Part shown: positions 27,467 through 36,376 of the stretch, one piece after another
Layout of the letters: every line of letters begins with the position of its first letter
How positions within the stretch are numbered: the stretch's first letter is position 1
The notes under the pieces: model-generated
Database searches by the model: none
Told to the model about the DNA's origin: nothing
The model's input: the letters and a program-made list of their open reading frames with translations, nothing else
Translations under genes and position numbers: made by a program
Assembly (NCBI RefSeq): GCF_900115585.1
Contig: NZ_FOWZ01000003.1
Coordinates: 186,001 to 250,000, forward strand
Reading direction: 5' to 3'
Source of the DNA: Qipengyuania nanhaisediminis
GTDB taxonomy: Bacteria; Pseudomonadota; Alphaproteobacteria; Sphingomonadales; Sphingomonadaceae
Length of the DNA stretch: 64,000 bases

Positions 27467-28758
27467 TGGCGTCCGCAGCTCCCCTTCCGCGCGTCAATCG
27501 CGTCTTCGGCGCCGTCAACATCGGCTCCTTCCGCGTGTCGGCCATGATCATGGGTCAGGCGGAAGACGGCGAAATGGTCGTGCTCGGCTCCTCGCACCGC
27601 AAGAGCGAGGGTATCAAGCGCGGCTATGTCACCGATATGCGCGCTGCGACGCATGCGATCCGCAATGCGGTCGAGAAGGCGGAAGCGAACGCGAACACGT
27701 CTGTTTCCAGCGTCTGGATCGGCTGCGCGGGAGCAGGCCTATCGAGCAAGGTCGCGAGCGTGGAAATAGCCATCGGCGGACGGCGGATCGACGAAGACGA
27801 TATCGAACACCTGCTGTTTGCCGCGCGCGACCATATCCAGCCCGACGGGCGCATGGTCCTCCATGCACAGCCAGCGCATTATTCGCTCGACGGGGCGCAT
27901 GGCATCGCGAACCCTTCGGGGCTGCACGCGGAATCGCTCGGCGTCGATGTCCACGTGACGCTGGCCGAAGGCGCGCCGGTACGGAACCTCATCGAAGCGG
28001 TGCAGAGCGCGCACCTGGACGTCGAAGGCGTGGTCGCCAGCCCGCTCGCCGCCGCCTATGCCTGCCTCAGCGCCGAGGAACGCGATCTCGGCGTCGCGCT
28101 GGTCGAAATCGGCGCGCAGGTTACGAACGTCTCCGTCCATGCAGGCGGCATGCTTCTGGGGCTGAGGTCCATTGCCGTCGGCTCCAACGACATTACCGAT
28201 GCCATCGCGTCGTCACTTGGCATCAGGCGCAGCCAGGCGGAGCGCCTGAAATGCGTGTCCGGCTCAGCCATCGCCACGCCCAGCGACCACCGCGAGATGA
28301 TCCCCGTCAATTCGCCGGAGGAAGAGCCGAGCGGCCAGCCTGCGCGCGGGGCGGACGAACACAATCGCATCCCGCGTGCCGAGCTCGTCTCGATCGTCAC
28401 CGACCGTCTCGGTGCGCTGACCAGCGAAGTCGGCAAGAGCCTGAAGGGCATGGGATTTTCGGGTGCGAGCGGGGGGCAGGTCGTTTTGAGCGGCGGCGGG
28501 GCGGAATTGCACGGCATCGCGGAATTCATGCAGGGTGCGCTAGGCATGCCCGTTCGCATCGGAAAACCGCCATCCTTGCGCGGTTTGCCCGAAGCGCACG
28601 CAACCCCGGGTTTCGCCACGCTGGCGGGCCTGTGCCTCTACGCGGCGGAAGATCCGGTCGACATCCGGTCCATTGGCCCGGGTTACCAACCGACCCGCCG
28701 CTATTCGGGGCTGGGACTGGTCAATCGCGTCATGCAGGCAGTGAGAGAGTATTTTTAG
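27466..28758 (+). CDS. ftsA: Cell division protein FtsA
   Basis: Actin-like membrane tether of FtsZ, 430 aa from ATG 27466. Visible are the phosphate 1 loop NIGSFRVSAMI (Asn18 where actin-family proteins usually have Asp), the SHS2/1C region (YSLDGAHGIANPSGLHAE), phosphate 2 VEIGAQVTNVSVH, the adenosine motif VVLSGGGAELHGI and a C-terminal amphipathic helix LVNRVMQAVREYF that would bind the membrane. An internal low-complexity loop lies near residue 285. Confidence 0.95.
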   Translation: MASAAPLPRVNRVFGAVNIGSFRVSAMIMGQAEDGEMVVLGSSHRKSEGIKRGYVTDMRAATHAIRNAVEKAEANANTSVSSVWIGCAGAGLSSKVASVEIAIGGRRIDEDDIEHLLFAARDHIQPDGRMVLHAQPAHYSLDGAHGIANPSGLHAESLGVDVHVTLAEGAPVRNLIEAVQSAHLDVEGVVASPLAAAYACLSAEERDLGVALVEIGAQVTNVSVHAGGMLLGLRSIAVGSNDITDAIASSLGIRRSQAERLKCVSGSAIATPSDHREMIPVNSPEEEPSGQPARGADEHNRIPRAELVSIVTDRLGALTSEVGKSLKGMGFSGASGGQVVLSGGGAELHGIAEFMQGALGMPVRIGKPPSLRGLPEAHATPGFATLAGLCLYAAEDPVDIRSIGPGYQPTRRYSGLGLVNRVMQAVREYF

Positions 28759-28891
28759 GGGGTGATACGTAGCGTAACCCCTGCTTCAGCCCTTGTGGAT
28801 AAGGCTATTTACCAAGGTCACAGCGATTCGCTTTTGCGCTTAGGTGTGACATAACCGTTTTCAGGCGACTTTTTACTTCGAGGAAAGCTCA
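28759..28891 (+). promoter_or_regulatory. ftsA-ftsZ intergenic region, probable ftsZ promoter region
   Basis: 133 bases, the first real break in the coupled cluster since mraZ. It is AT-richer than its surroundings and ends with a GAGGAAAG ribosome site 5 bases before the ftsZ ATG. GGGGT/ACCCC can pair at its left end. A separate promoter here would allow ftsZ to be made in excess over ftsA, as is general; I could not identify a firm -35/-10 pair nor a CtrA-type TTAA-N7-TTAA site. Confidence 0.4.
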
Positions 28892-30571
28892 ATGAGCATC
28901 AATATCGGTCCCGCATCCAGCGACGATCTCCGCCCCAAGATCATGGTCATCGGCGTTGGCGGTGCAGGCGGCAACGCAATCGCGAACATGATCGAAGCCC
29001 AGATCGAGGGCGTCGACTTCCTCGTGGCGAATACCGATGCGCAGGCGCTTTCCACTTCCGCATCGGAAAAGCGCATCCAGCTCGGCCCCGACATTACCGG
29101 CGGCCTCGGTGCAGGCGCCCGTCCCGAAGTGGGCAAGGCAGCGGCCGAAGAAACGGTCGAGGACCTCGAAGACGCGCTTGAAGGCTGCAACATGCTCTTC
29201 ATCGCGGCCGGCATGGGCGGCGGCACCGGCACCGGTGCAGCGCCCGTCATCGCCGAAGCTGCGCGCCGCAAGGGCGTCCTCACCGTCGGTGTCGTGACGA
29301 AGCCGTTCCTGTTCGAAGGGTCGCGCCGCATGCGCGCCGCCGAAGCAGGTATCGAAGAACTGCAGAAGCACGTCGACACGCTGATTGTCATTCCGAACCA
29401 GAACCTGTTCCTGGTCGCCAAGGCGGAAACCACCTTCAAGGAAGCCTTCATGCTCGCCGACGAGGTGCTGCAGCAGGGCGTCCGCTCGATCACCGACCTC
29501 ATGGTCATGCCCGGCCTCATCAACCTCGACTTCGCCGACGTGCGTTCGGTGATGAGCGAAATGGGCAAGGCGATGATGGGTACCGGCGAAGGCGAAGGCG
29601 ACAATCGCGCGCTCGAAGCTGCGGAACTGGCCATTGCCAACCCGCTGCTCGACGGCGTCAGCATGACCGGCGCGAAGGGCGTCATCATCTCGATCATCGG
29701 CGGTGAAGACATGAAGCTGCTCGAAGTCGACGAGGCGGCCAATCACATCCGCGAACTGGTCGACGAAGATGCCAACATCATCTGGGGTAGTGCGTTCAAC
29801 CCCGATCTCGAAGGCAAGATCCGCGTATCCGTGGTCGCCACCGGGATCGAACAGTCCGGCATCGGTGCCGCTCCGCAGTCGCAGAGCTTCTCGATGTCCG
29901 ACGCGCGCGCACCGCAGCGCCCGGTCCTCGACCTGCCGAGCGACAGTGTCGAAGAAGACGACGAGCCGTTCGAGTTGAGCGAAGGTCTCTCCGCCGGCCT
30001 CGACGACGAGCCGCAGGAAGACACCCACGATAACGGGGTGAGCTCGACCGGCCTCTCCGCCGCAAGTGCCGACGATTTCGGTGACGAGGGCGAGGAAGAA
30101 GACGATGTCGACGGCATCGTCGACCCGCTCGCAGGCCTGCGCAACGAAGAGACCGAAAAGTTCGATTCCTTCGGCGGCGAGGCACCCGAACCGGCCGAAG
30201 ACGGCTCGTTCGGATCGGGCGACGGCTGGACCGACGAAGGCGAGGGCGCATCGGGCTCACCGCTCGACCTGTCCGATCCGATCGACGATGGTGCGGGCCA
30301 GGACGAACTCCAGCTCGGTGCGGACCAGTTCGCCGACGGCGACAGCCCGCTGCAGAGCAAGCCCGCGAAGAAGCAGCCGGTGCTTGGCGGCGGCAATGAA
30401 GGCGGCGCATCGCAGGGCAGCACGCTGTTCGAGCGCATGGCCAACCTGTCGCGCGGTTCCGGTTCTTCCGAAAGCGAAGTCGACAGTGACGACGAAGACG
30501 ATGATGGCGACAACAGCAGCAGCGGTTCGCTCAACATCCCGCGCTTCCTCGGTCGCCAGAACAACCAGTAA
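28892..30571 (+). CDS. ftsZ: Cell division GTPase FtsZ with long acidic linker
   Basis: Tubulin-like Z-ring protein, 559 aa, far longer than the 383 aa of E. coli but in the alphaproteobacterial range. GTPase core residues about 15-320: VGGAGGNAI, the tubulin signature GGGTGTG at 109-115 and the T7 synergy loop NLDFADV at 211-217. Residues about 325-545 form a disordered linker very rich in Asp, Glu, Ser and Gly. The last residues [13 protein letters not shown] are the conserved peptide that binds FtsA and other partners. Confidence 0.97.
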   Translation: MSINIGPASSDDLRPKIMVIGVGGAGGNAIANMIEAQIEGVDFLVANTDAQALSTSASEKRIQLGPDITGGLGAGARPEVGKAAAEETVEDLEDALEGCNMLFIAAGMGGGTGTGAAPVIAEAARRKGVLTVGVVTKPFLFEGSRRMRAAEAGIEELQKHVDTLIVIPNQNLFLVAKAETTFKEAFMLADEVLQQGVRSITDLMVMPGLINLDFADVRSVMSEMGKAMMGTGEGEGDNRALEAAELAIANPLLDGVSMTGAKGVIISIIGGEDMKLLEVDEAANHIRELVDEDANIIWGSAFNPDLEGKIRVSVVATGIEQSGIGAAPQSQSFSMSDARAPQRPVLDLPSDSVEEDDEPFELSEGLSAGLDDEPQEDTHDNGVSSTGLSAASADDFGDEGEEEDDVDGIVDPLAGLRNEETEKFDSFGGEAPEPAEDGSFGSGDGWTDEGEGASGSPLDLSDPIDDGAGQDELQLGADQFADGDSPLQSKPAKKQPVLGGGNEGGASQGSTLFERMANLSRGSGSSESEVDSDDEDDDGDNSSSGSLNIPRFLGRQNNQ

Positions 30572-30616
30572 TCTCCTGAAACTCTCGCGGCGCGTCAGGC
30601 GTTGCAAGGGGAGATC

Positions 30617-32155
30617 ATGACCAGTTCCGTGACATATCGTGCCCTGCGCCTGGCTGCCAGCGCTCTTGCGCTCGGTGTGCCGGGCCAGTTGGCTGCGCAG
30701 GAAGTCGTCCAGCCGCTGCCGCCCGAAGGCACGAGCGAGTTGAATTCGGCTTTGCAGCGACTGGCCCGCGATTCCGGCGATGTCGGCGCCTTGCTCGATG
30801 CCGGGGAAGCGGCGCTCAAGCTCGGCGATATTCCGGCCGCGATCGGCTTTTTCGGCAGGGCGCAGGACATTTCGCCCAACAATAGCCGCGTGACCCTCGG
30901 GCTTGCGCAAGCCTACACTTATTCGCGCCGTCCGGTCGAAGCCCTGCAATTGTTCGCGCAAGCAGAGCGGGCTGGCGTGCAGCCGCAGCGCATGGCGAAA
31001 ACCCGTGCGCTTGCCTTCGACCTGGTAGGGGATTCCGCCAGTGCGCAGTCGCTTTACCGGCTTGCCCTCCAACAAGGCGAAGATGCCGACGTGCGTCGCA
31101 ACCTCGCGCTGAGCCAGGCAATTTCGGGTGACAAGGCGGGCTTCGAGGCGACCTTGCTCCCGCTCTTGCAGCAAGGCGACAATGCCGCTTTCCGCACGCG
31201 CGCCTTTGGCCTTGCCGTTCTTGGCGAAACGGACGCAGCGATCCAGATCGCCCGCGACATGATGCCACGCGGCATGGCGAGCAGGGTCGAACCCTACCTC
31301 AGATACATGCCGCAGCTTACGGCTGCACAACAGGCAGCTGCCGGTACTCTCGGCGTGTTTCCGCGCACGGCGGCGATCGGGCGCGATGATCCGGCCATCG
31401 CGCGCTATGACAGCCCTTCGGTGCGATCCGCCGACGTGGCACTCGCTCCGACCGGTCCTGCGATGGGTCAGCCGAGCGTACCGCGCAGGGCTGAGGAGTC
31501 CACGCGCCAGCGGACGGCACCGCCGCGTGAACGTGCAGAGCAGCCGAGCACCAGCTCAGACCGTTCGATCTTCCGGCCCGCCCGCAGTGCGGATCGCCCG
31601 GCAAGGGTGGAGCAACCTGCCCAGGCCGCGGCTCCGGTAGCGCCGCCGTCTGCCCGGCCGCAAGCGGCGCCGCCAAGGCAGGCAACCACCGTGGCAACTG
31701 TCTCGCCCACGACCCCGCCCGAGGCCCTGCTCCCCCAGCGCGAGGAAGAAGTAAGCGTTGCCGACGCCTTCGCCGGCTTCGACCTTGCAGAGGCGAGCGC
31801 GGCGCCGCGGCAGGGTGCGGTCGACATCACGCGCATCCAGGCGCCTCGCGAAGTGGCCGAGCCGCCTGCGCCGCCGCCGCCCGCGCACCCGGCGCGCCAC
31901 TGGGTCCAGGTCGCGACGGGCCGCGATACGTCTGCCCTGCGCTTCGACTGGCGCCGCATCGCCCGCAATGCCGACGGCTTGCTGGACGGCAAAGGGCCTT
32001 TCGTCACGCCCTGGGGGGAAGCCAACCGCCTGCTTTCCGGGCCTTACGAATCGCGCGATGCCGCGCGCGAGGTGGTAAACCGTTTGCGCGCTCTCGAAAT
32101 CGACAGCTTCCCGTTTTCGAGCGACGAAGGTCAGGAAATCGCCGAGCTCGATTAG
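30617..32155 (+). CDS. TPR and SPOR domain envelope protein
   Basis: 512 aa from the ATG at 30617, preceded by GGGGAG; an in-frame TTG at 30602 lacks a ribosome site. N-terminal signal-like segment (LAASALALGVPGQLAAQE). Residues about 35-190 form tetratricopeptide-like repeats (LLDAGEAALKLGDIPAAIGF, VTLGLAQAYTYSRRPVEALQ). A Pro/Ala/Arg-rich linker follows to about 425. The C-terminus, starting HWVQVATGRDTSALRFDWRR and including LLSGPYESRDAAREVVNRL, is a SPOR domain, which binds denuded glycan at the septum. Position just after ftsZ fits a division or septal cell-wall role. Confidence 0.85.
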   Translation: MTSSVTYRALRLAASALALGVPGQLAAQEVVQPLPPEGTSELNSALQRLARDSGDVGALLDAGEAALKLGDIPAAIGFFGRAQDISPNNSRVTLGLAQAYTYSRRPVEALQLFAQAERAGVQPQRMAKTRALAFDLVGDSASAQSLYRLALQQGEDADVRRNLALSQAISGDKAGFEATLLPLLQQGDNAAFRTRAFGLAVLGETDAAIQIARDMMPRGMASRVEPYLRYMPQLTAAQQAAAGTLGVFPRTAAIGRDDPAIARYDSPSVRSADVALAPTGPAMGQPSVPRRAEESTRQRTAPPRERAEQPSTSSDRSIFRPARSADRPARVEQPAQAAAPVAPPSARPQAAPPRQATTVATVSPTTPPEALLPQREEEVSVADAFAGFDLAEASAAPRQGAVDITRIQAPREVAEPPAPPPPAHPARHWVQVATGRDTSALRFDWRRIARNADGLLDGKGPFVTPWGEANRLLSGPYESRDAAREVVNRLRALEIDSFPFSSDEGQEIAELD

Positions 32156-32178
32156 CCTGTCCGCCCATCCGTAAGTTG

Positions 32179-32252
32179 GGCTTGTGCACAAGCTTTGCAC
32201 AAGCCGATTGCGTTCTCCCCAACCCGCTTGGGACCTTCGATTGCCAAGCGGG
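32179..32252. terminator. Two tandem strong hairpins after the SPOR gene
   Basis: GGCTTGTGCA (32179-32188) pairs with TGCACAAGCC (32196-32205) around a 7-base loop, and CCCGCTTGG (32223-32231) pairs with CCAAGCGGG (32244-32252) around a 12-base loop. Both stems are perfect. They start 24 bases after the stop of the SPOR protein gene. No long T-run follows, so they may end transcription only partly or stabilise the 3' end. Confidence 0.6.
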
Positions 32253-32299
32253 CGGGGCGACCTGCACAAGGCTCGCATGAGAGCCACGGGATCGCCACG

Positions 32300-32803
32300 A
32301 TGAGAACCTCCGAAAGCCGTTTCGAGGCAGAAGAGGACGCAGCTCCGCTTGAAATGCTGACCGCCCTGTTCGAGGCGCGCGGCTGGCCGTGCGGGTCCAC
32401 CGGCGACGAGATGAGCGGCGAAGTGCAGGGCAGCTGGACCACCTACCAGCTGCGCGGGATCTGGCGTCCCGAGGATATGGTCCTGCAATTGCTGTGCCTT
32501 CCGGAAATCCGGATTTCCGATGAAAAACGGGCGGTTGCGCAGGAACTCGTCACCATGGTCAACGAGCAGATGTGGCTCGGCCATTTCGATATCTGGTCGA
32601 ACGGCGGCGTGCTTCTCTATCGCAATGGCACAATGCTGGGGGACGAGGGGCTACTGAGCCTCGGCCAGGCGCAATCGCTGGTCGAAATCGCGGTCGAGGA
32701 ATGCGACCGCTTCTATCCAGCCTTCCAGTTCGTCCTGTGGGGCGACAAGAGCCCAGCCGATGCCTTGAAAGCCGCGATGGTGGACGCGGCGGGCGAAGCC
32801 TGA
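32300..32803 (+). CDS. YbjN domain protein
   Basis: 167 aa, cytoplasmic, no signal peptide. The ATG at 32300 is chosen because the upstream frame would cover the hairpins after the SPOR gene. The fold of the YbjN family is suggested by LEMLTALFEARGWPCG, a central beta-rich part (SWTTYQLRGIW, HFDIWSNGGVLLYRN) and the final helix after FYPAFQFVLWGDKSPADAL. The family resembles type III secretion chaperones; its function here is unknown. Confidence 0.8.
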   Translation: MRTSESRFEAEEDAAPLEMLTALFEARGWPCGSTGDEMSGEVQGSWTTYQLRGIWRPEDMVLQLLCLPEIRISDEKRAVAQELVTMVNEQMWLGHFDIWSNGGVLLYRNGTMLGDEGLLSLGQAQSLVEIAVEECDRFYPAFQFVLWGDKSPADALKAAMVDAAGEA

Positions 32804-32947
32804 GCGACGCTAGTGGCTGCTCGGCATGCAAATGGTTGATTTCCATTAGTCAAACCGCGTCCGGTTTCGCTTGAAATCGGCGGGAATAATGCCGATATTC
32901 CCCCAAGAAGCGGGGTGAATTGTCCCCGCAATTGGGAGTTTTTGAAA

Positions 32948-33730
32948 ATGGCCGATTGGAACGACACCGACCAGAGGCAGGCGACCTCGTCCGTGCCGCG
33001 CGCGGGTGATGCCGTATCCCGCCAGACCACTTTCGACGCTGGCCTGCGCCAGCACATGCTGTCGATCTACAACATGATGGCTTCGGGCGTGCTGCTGACC
33101 GGCATCGTCGCCCTGCTGTTCGTCCAAACCGGACTGTTCGAAGCGGCCTATCAGGTCATTCAGACGCCGCGCGGTGCTGCGGTTCAGCCGACCATGCTTG
33201 GCTGGATCATCTCGCTTTCGCCGCTCGCCTTCATCCTGGTGCTGAGCTTCGGGGGGGTACAGCGGTTCAGCAAGACCACGCTGCAAGTCTTCTTCTGGAG
33301 CTTCGCCGTGCTGTTCGGCATGTCGATGTCGACGATTTTTGCCACCTACACCGGTGAATCGATCGCTTCCGCCTTCTTCGCTTCGGCCGCGGCCTTCGCG
33401 GGCCTGAGCCTGTTCGGCTACACCACGAAGAAGAACCTTTCGGGTTGGGGCAGCTTCCTGCTCATGGGCCTGATCGGCATCATCGTGGCGATGCTGCTCA
33501 ACGCGTTCTTCTTCCAGTCGGGCGCGATGGGCCTCGTGATCAACATCCTCGGCGTACTGATCTTCGCAGGCTTCACCGCCTACGATACGCAGCGCCTGAA
33601 GAATGAATATCACTATGTCCGCGGCACCGAATATGCGGGCAAGGCGATCGTGATGGGCGCACTCAGCCTCTATCTCGACTTCATCAACCTGTTCATGTTC
33701 CTGCTGCAGTTCCTCGGCAGCCGGGAATAA
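32948..33730 (+). CDS. Bax inhibitor-1/YccA family membrane protein
   Basis: 260 aa with about seven membrane helices, from ATG 32948 after TTGGGAG. A 35-residue hydrophilic N-terminus leads into FDAGLRQHMLSIYNMMASGV. The family signature is GFTAYDTQRLKNEY near the C-terminus, with acidic residues that line the proposed proton/calcium pore. Bacterial relatives interact with the FtsH-HflKC system or leak calcium. A 6-base-pair hairpin (GCGGGG/CCCCGC) lies just upstream of the ribosome site, and a strong terminator follows, so it is likely a single-gene unit. Confidence 0.92.
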   Translation: MADWNDTDQRQATSSVPRAGDAVSRQTTFDAGLRQHMLSIYNMMASGVLLTGIVALLFVQTGLFEAAYQVIQTPRGAAVQPTMLGWIISLSPLAFILVLSFGGVQRFSKTTLQVFFWSFAVLFGMSMSTIFATYTGESIASAFFASAAAFAGLSLFGYTTKKNLSGWGSFLLMGLIGIIVAMLLNAFFFQSGAMGLVINILGVLIFAGFTAYDTQRLKNEYHYVRGTEYAGKAIVMGALSLYLDFINLFMFLLQFLGSRE

Positions 33731-33767
33731 TCCCAACCGCCGACCGCAACAGCGAGTCGTTTGATCG

Positions 33768-33804
33768 TGCCCGGGGCGTAACTCGCGCCCCGGGCATTTT
33801 CTTT
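33768..33804 (+). terminator. Rho-independent terminator after the BI-1 family gene
   Basis: TGCCCGGGGCG (33768-33778) pairs perfectly with CGCCCCGGGCA (33786-33796) around a 7-base loop, and TTTTCTTT follows immediately. This is a textbook intrinsic terminator, 38 bases after the stop. Confidence 0.93.
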
Positions 33805-33904
33805 GTCCGCTCAAGGGGGTAGGAGAGTGAAACGCTTCATCGCGGGTCAATCAAGACGCTTTCATGGTGAAGACAGAAAATTCCTTGAGGAGGGTACGCG
33901 CGCC

Positions 33905-34873
33905 GTGAGCCGCAATTCGCACATCACCATCCGCTTCGCCGCCATCGCCGGCGGTTTGCTTGCACTTTCGGCCTGCGCGACGCCGCCACCACCTCCTCCT
34001 CCGCCGCCTCCCCCGCCACCGCCTGCGCCGGTCGTGATCCCGCCGCGCCCGGTTCCGCCGATGGGTGCGACGACGGGAATGACCATTCCGCTGGTTGCTG
34101 CCGATGGCGTGCGCCAGACGGTGAATGCGAACCTGACCCCGGCACAGACGGTGTGGAACCTGCGCTCGGCCCTCAATGTCGCGGCGCTCAACTGCCCCGA
34201 ACCGCAAGCGACCATGCTGGTGGACAATTACGGTGCCTTCCTGAAGCGCAATGCGCGCCAGCTTTCGGCCACCAACCGCGCGCTGCAGGGGGAATTCCGC
34301 CAGAAGTACGGTGCGACCTACCGCGACGTGCAGGATTCCTACATGACGCAGGTCTACAACTATTTCGCCCTGCCGCCCGCCATGGGCAACTTCTGCGATA
34401 CGGCGCTGGCCGTGAGCCGCGATGCGCTGACTGCGGAAGTAGGCACGCTCGATAGCTTCGCTGCTATCGCGCTGCCGCGGATCGAAAGCGTCTTCAACGA
34501 TTTCTACCGTGCCTACGAACAGTACCGCGTGAACCTTGCCGCGTGGGATTCGAAGTATGGTCCGCCCACCGTCACCACGACCGTGCAGGGTTACACCAAC
34601 CCGCTTAGCCCGGATGTCGACATCGCACCGGGGGAAACCGTCGTGAATTCCATGCCCGCAACGGCACCCGTTACCGTGGCCAGCGAAACGCAGGCTCCGG
34701 TGGACCTGCCGCCCGCAGCAGGGGTTCAGCCCGTGATCGTCGCGACGCAGGATGACGCAACCGGAGAGACGGTGTCGACGCTGCCCACCGAAGGTCCGAT
34801 TTTCCAGTCGGGTGAAGTGGTACAGGGCCAAGCGCAGGCCGGGCCGGACGACACGCCCGATCCGCAAAGCTGA
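33905..34873 (+). CDS. Polyproline lipoprotein of unknown function
   Basis: 322 aa from GTG 33905, preceded at 10 bases by GAGGAGGG. The signal RFAAIAGGLLALSACA has a lipobox with Cys24, and it is followed at once by an unbroken run of 14 prolines and then more Pro. The middle (residues about 75-215) is mixed alpha-helical, with LNCPEPQATMLVDNYGAFLK and FCDTALAVSRDALTAEVG supplying conserved-looking Cys. The C-terminus is low complexity. A GTG at 33827 could give a longer product but puts 26 residues before the signal. It probably spans from the outer membrane outward or across the periplasm; no family recognised. Confidence 0.75.
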   Translation: MSRNSHITIRFAAIAGGLLALSACATPPPPPPPPPPPPPPAPVVIPPRPVPPMGATTGMTIPLVAADGVRQTVNANLTPAQTVWNLRSALNVAALNCPEPQATMLVDNYGAFLKRNARQLSATNRALQGEFRQKYGATYRDVQDSYMTQVYNYFALPPAMGNFCDTALAVSRDALTAEVGTLDSFAAIALPRIESVFNDFYRAYEQYRVNLAAWDSKYGPPTVTTTVQGYTNPLSPDVDIAPGETVVNSMPATAPVTVASETQAPVDLPPAAGVQPVIVATQDDATGETVSTLPTEGPIFQSGEVVQGQAQAGPDDTPDPQS

Positions 34874-34879
34874 GCTTGC

Positions 34880-36376
34880 CTAAACCGGAGCGTACTCCGG
34901 AAAATTGAGCGCGCAGGCGGCCAGCATCTTGCCGGTCGCCTCGCGATCCGCAACGTCCAGCCCGGGTGGTGGCTCCTGCATCTTGGCAGGCGGCGGGAAT
35001 GTTCCATAGCCTGCGAACAGCGCATGCCAACTCATCGGCGCGTAGGGTGCGGCTGGGCCATAGGCCTTGGCATTGACCTCCTCGATCGAGCCGTGCGTGA
35101 ACCAGGCCGTCATCATCGCCTTGAGATTGTCCGATAGCGACTGGTTGGTGGCATTCTCGCGCCAGTAGTCCGTGTCGGTCCGCTGGTTCATGCGATAGTG
35201 CGCCACGATATAGTCGCGAATACCTTCGTAACGCGCGGCGATCCTCTGGTTGAAAGTCTCGCGGTGGGCGTCGGTAAATCCGCCGCTTTCGTATGCCTTC
35301 GCAAAATCGAGCGCGGTCGCGATGACGATATGGAGAGCGGTTGCTTCCAGCGGCTCGATAAAGCCTTGCGAGAGCCCGGTGGCAAGGCAGTTGCGGACCC
35401 AGCTGTTCTCCAGCCGTCCGACCTTCATCTTGAGGAAACGCGGCTGCGCCTTGTCGGCCGCTACCCCCAGCGCGCTAGCCAACTCTGCGGCGGCGTTGTC
35501 ATCGCTGATGTGGCGCGACGAATAGACATATCCATTGCCCACCCGCGAGGTGAGCGGGATCGACCAGCGCCAGCCTGCGCTCATGGCGATGCTCTCGGTC
35601 TGCGGCACGATCGGCCCGGCGTGGGAGGTCGGCATCACTACCGCGCGATCGTTGAAAAGGTTTTCTGCGAACGGGAGGAAGTTTGCGCCGAGTTTCTGCT
35701 GTGCGAGCAGTGCTGCAAAGCCCGAGCAATCGACGAACAGGTCGCCCTCGATCCTCTCCCCGTCTTCGCACAGCAAGGCCGCGATATCGCCGCTCTGATC
35801 AAGCTCCACATCTTCAACCTTCAGCGGACGATGCGTGACACCGCGAGGGACCGCCCAGTCGCGCAGGAAAGCGCCAAGTTTGTGGGCATCGAAATGGTAC
35901 CCATAGCTTTGCGGGAAGGGGAAATTCGCTTCCGGCACCGGGCCGCGACACGACTTGGCGAGATGCGCAGCCAGGAACCAGTCGTCCGGATGCGCGGGCA
36001 AGTCTATGCCCCGGCGGCGCAGCCCGCAATTCTTGACGAAGCCCGGTTCCGAATGGAGGTCGACCGGGCCGGGGAAGGGATGGAAATAGCTTTCGCACCC
36101 CTCTCGCTCGCTCCAGCCGGTGAAACGGATGCCAAGCTTGTAGGTGGCATCGCAGGCCGCCATCCACTCGGCCTCTTCTATGCCGAGGTGGTCGAAGAAC
36201 GCTTTCAGTTGCGGCGTGGAGCCTTCGCCGACACCGATGATCCCTATCGCGGGACTTTCGACAACTGTGACACTGCCCCCGCGTGCAGCCCATTCGTGGT
36301 GCAGCAGGCAGGCGGTGATCCACCCTGCGCTGCCGCCGCCGAGGACGACGACGCGAGGAGCGGAGCCTGTGCTCAC
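34880..36376 (-). CDS. Tryptophan halogenase family flavoprotein (first copy)
   Basis: 498 aa, starting at GTG (36374-36376). FAD loop VVLGGGSAGWI at the N-terminus, Lys80 in TYKLGIRFTGW (counterpart of Lys79 of PrnA), WRWSIP at 269-274 (the WxWxIP motif that marks flavin halogenases) and FIEPLEATALH, which holds the catalytic-region Glu. All residues for hypohalous acid chemistry are kept, yet the gene is the last of a maltodextrin operon and overlaps the GH97 gene as GTGA. Members of this family are found in TonB-receptor sugar loci of Caulobacter and sphingomonads (from memory); their real substrate is not known. It ends 6 bases from the convergent lipoprotein gene. Confidence 0.87.
   Translation of the reverse strand: MSTGSAPRVVVLGGGSAGWITACLLHHEWAARGGSVTVVESPAIGIIGVGEGSTPQLKAFFDHLGIEEAEWMAACDATYKLGIRFTGWSEREGCESYFHPFPGPVDLHSEPGFVKNCGLRRRGIDLPAHPDDWFLAAHLAKSCRGPVPEANFPFPQSYGYHFDAHKLGAFLRDWAVPRGVTHRPLKVEDVELDQSGDIAALLCEDGERIEGDLFVDCSGFAALLAQQKLGANFLPFAENLFNDRAVVMPTSHAGPIVPQTESIAMSAGWRWSIPLTSRVGNGYVYSSRHISDDNAAAELASALGVAADKAQPRFLKMKVGRLENSWVRNCLATGLSQGFIEPLEATALHIVIATALDFAKAYESGGFTDAHRETFNQRIAARYEGIRDYIVAHYRMNQRTDTDYWRENATNQSLSDNLKAMMTAWFTHGSIEEVNAKAYGPAAPYAPMSWHALFAGYGTFPPPAKMQEPPPGLDVADREATGKMLAACALNFPEYAPV

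Noticed and set aside
28759-28891. CtrA-type binding site before ftsZ
   Set aside because: No TTAA-N7-TTAA or close variant is present in the 133-base gap.
33827-33904. Upstream GTG (33827) as start of the polyproline lipoprotein
   Set aside because: It would place 26 charged residues before the lipoprotein signal; GTG 33905 has a good ribosome site and a normal signal length.
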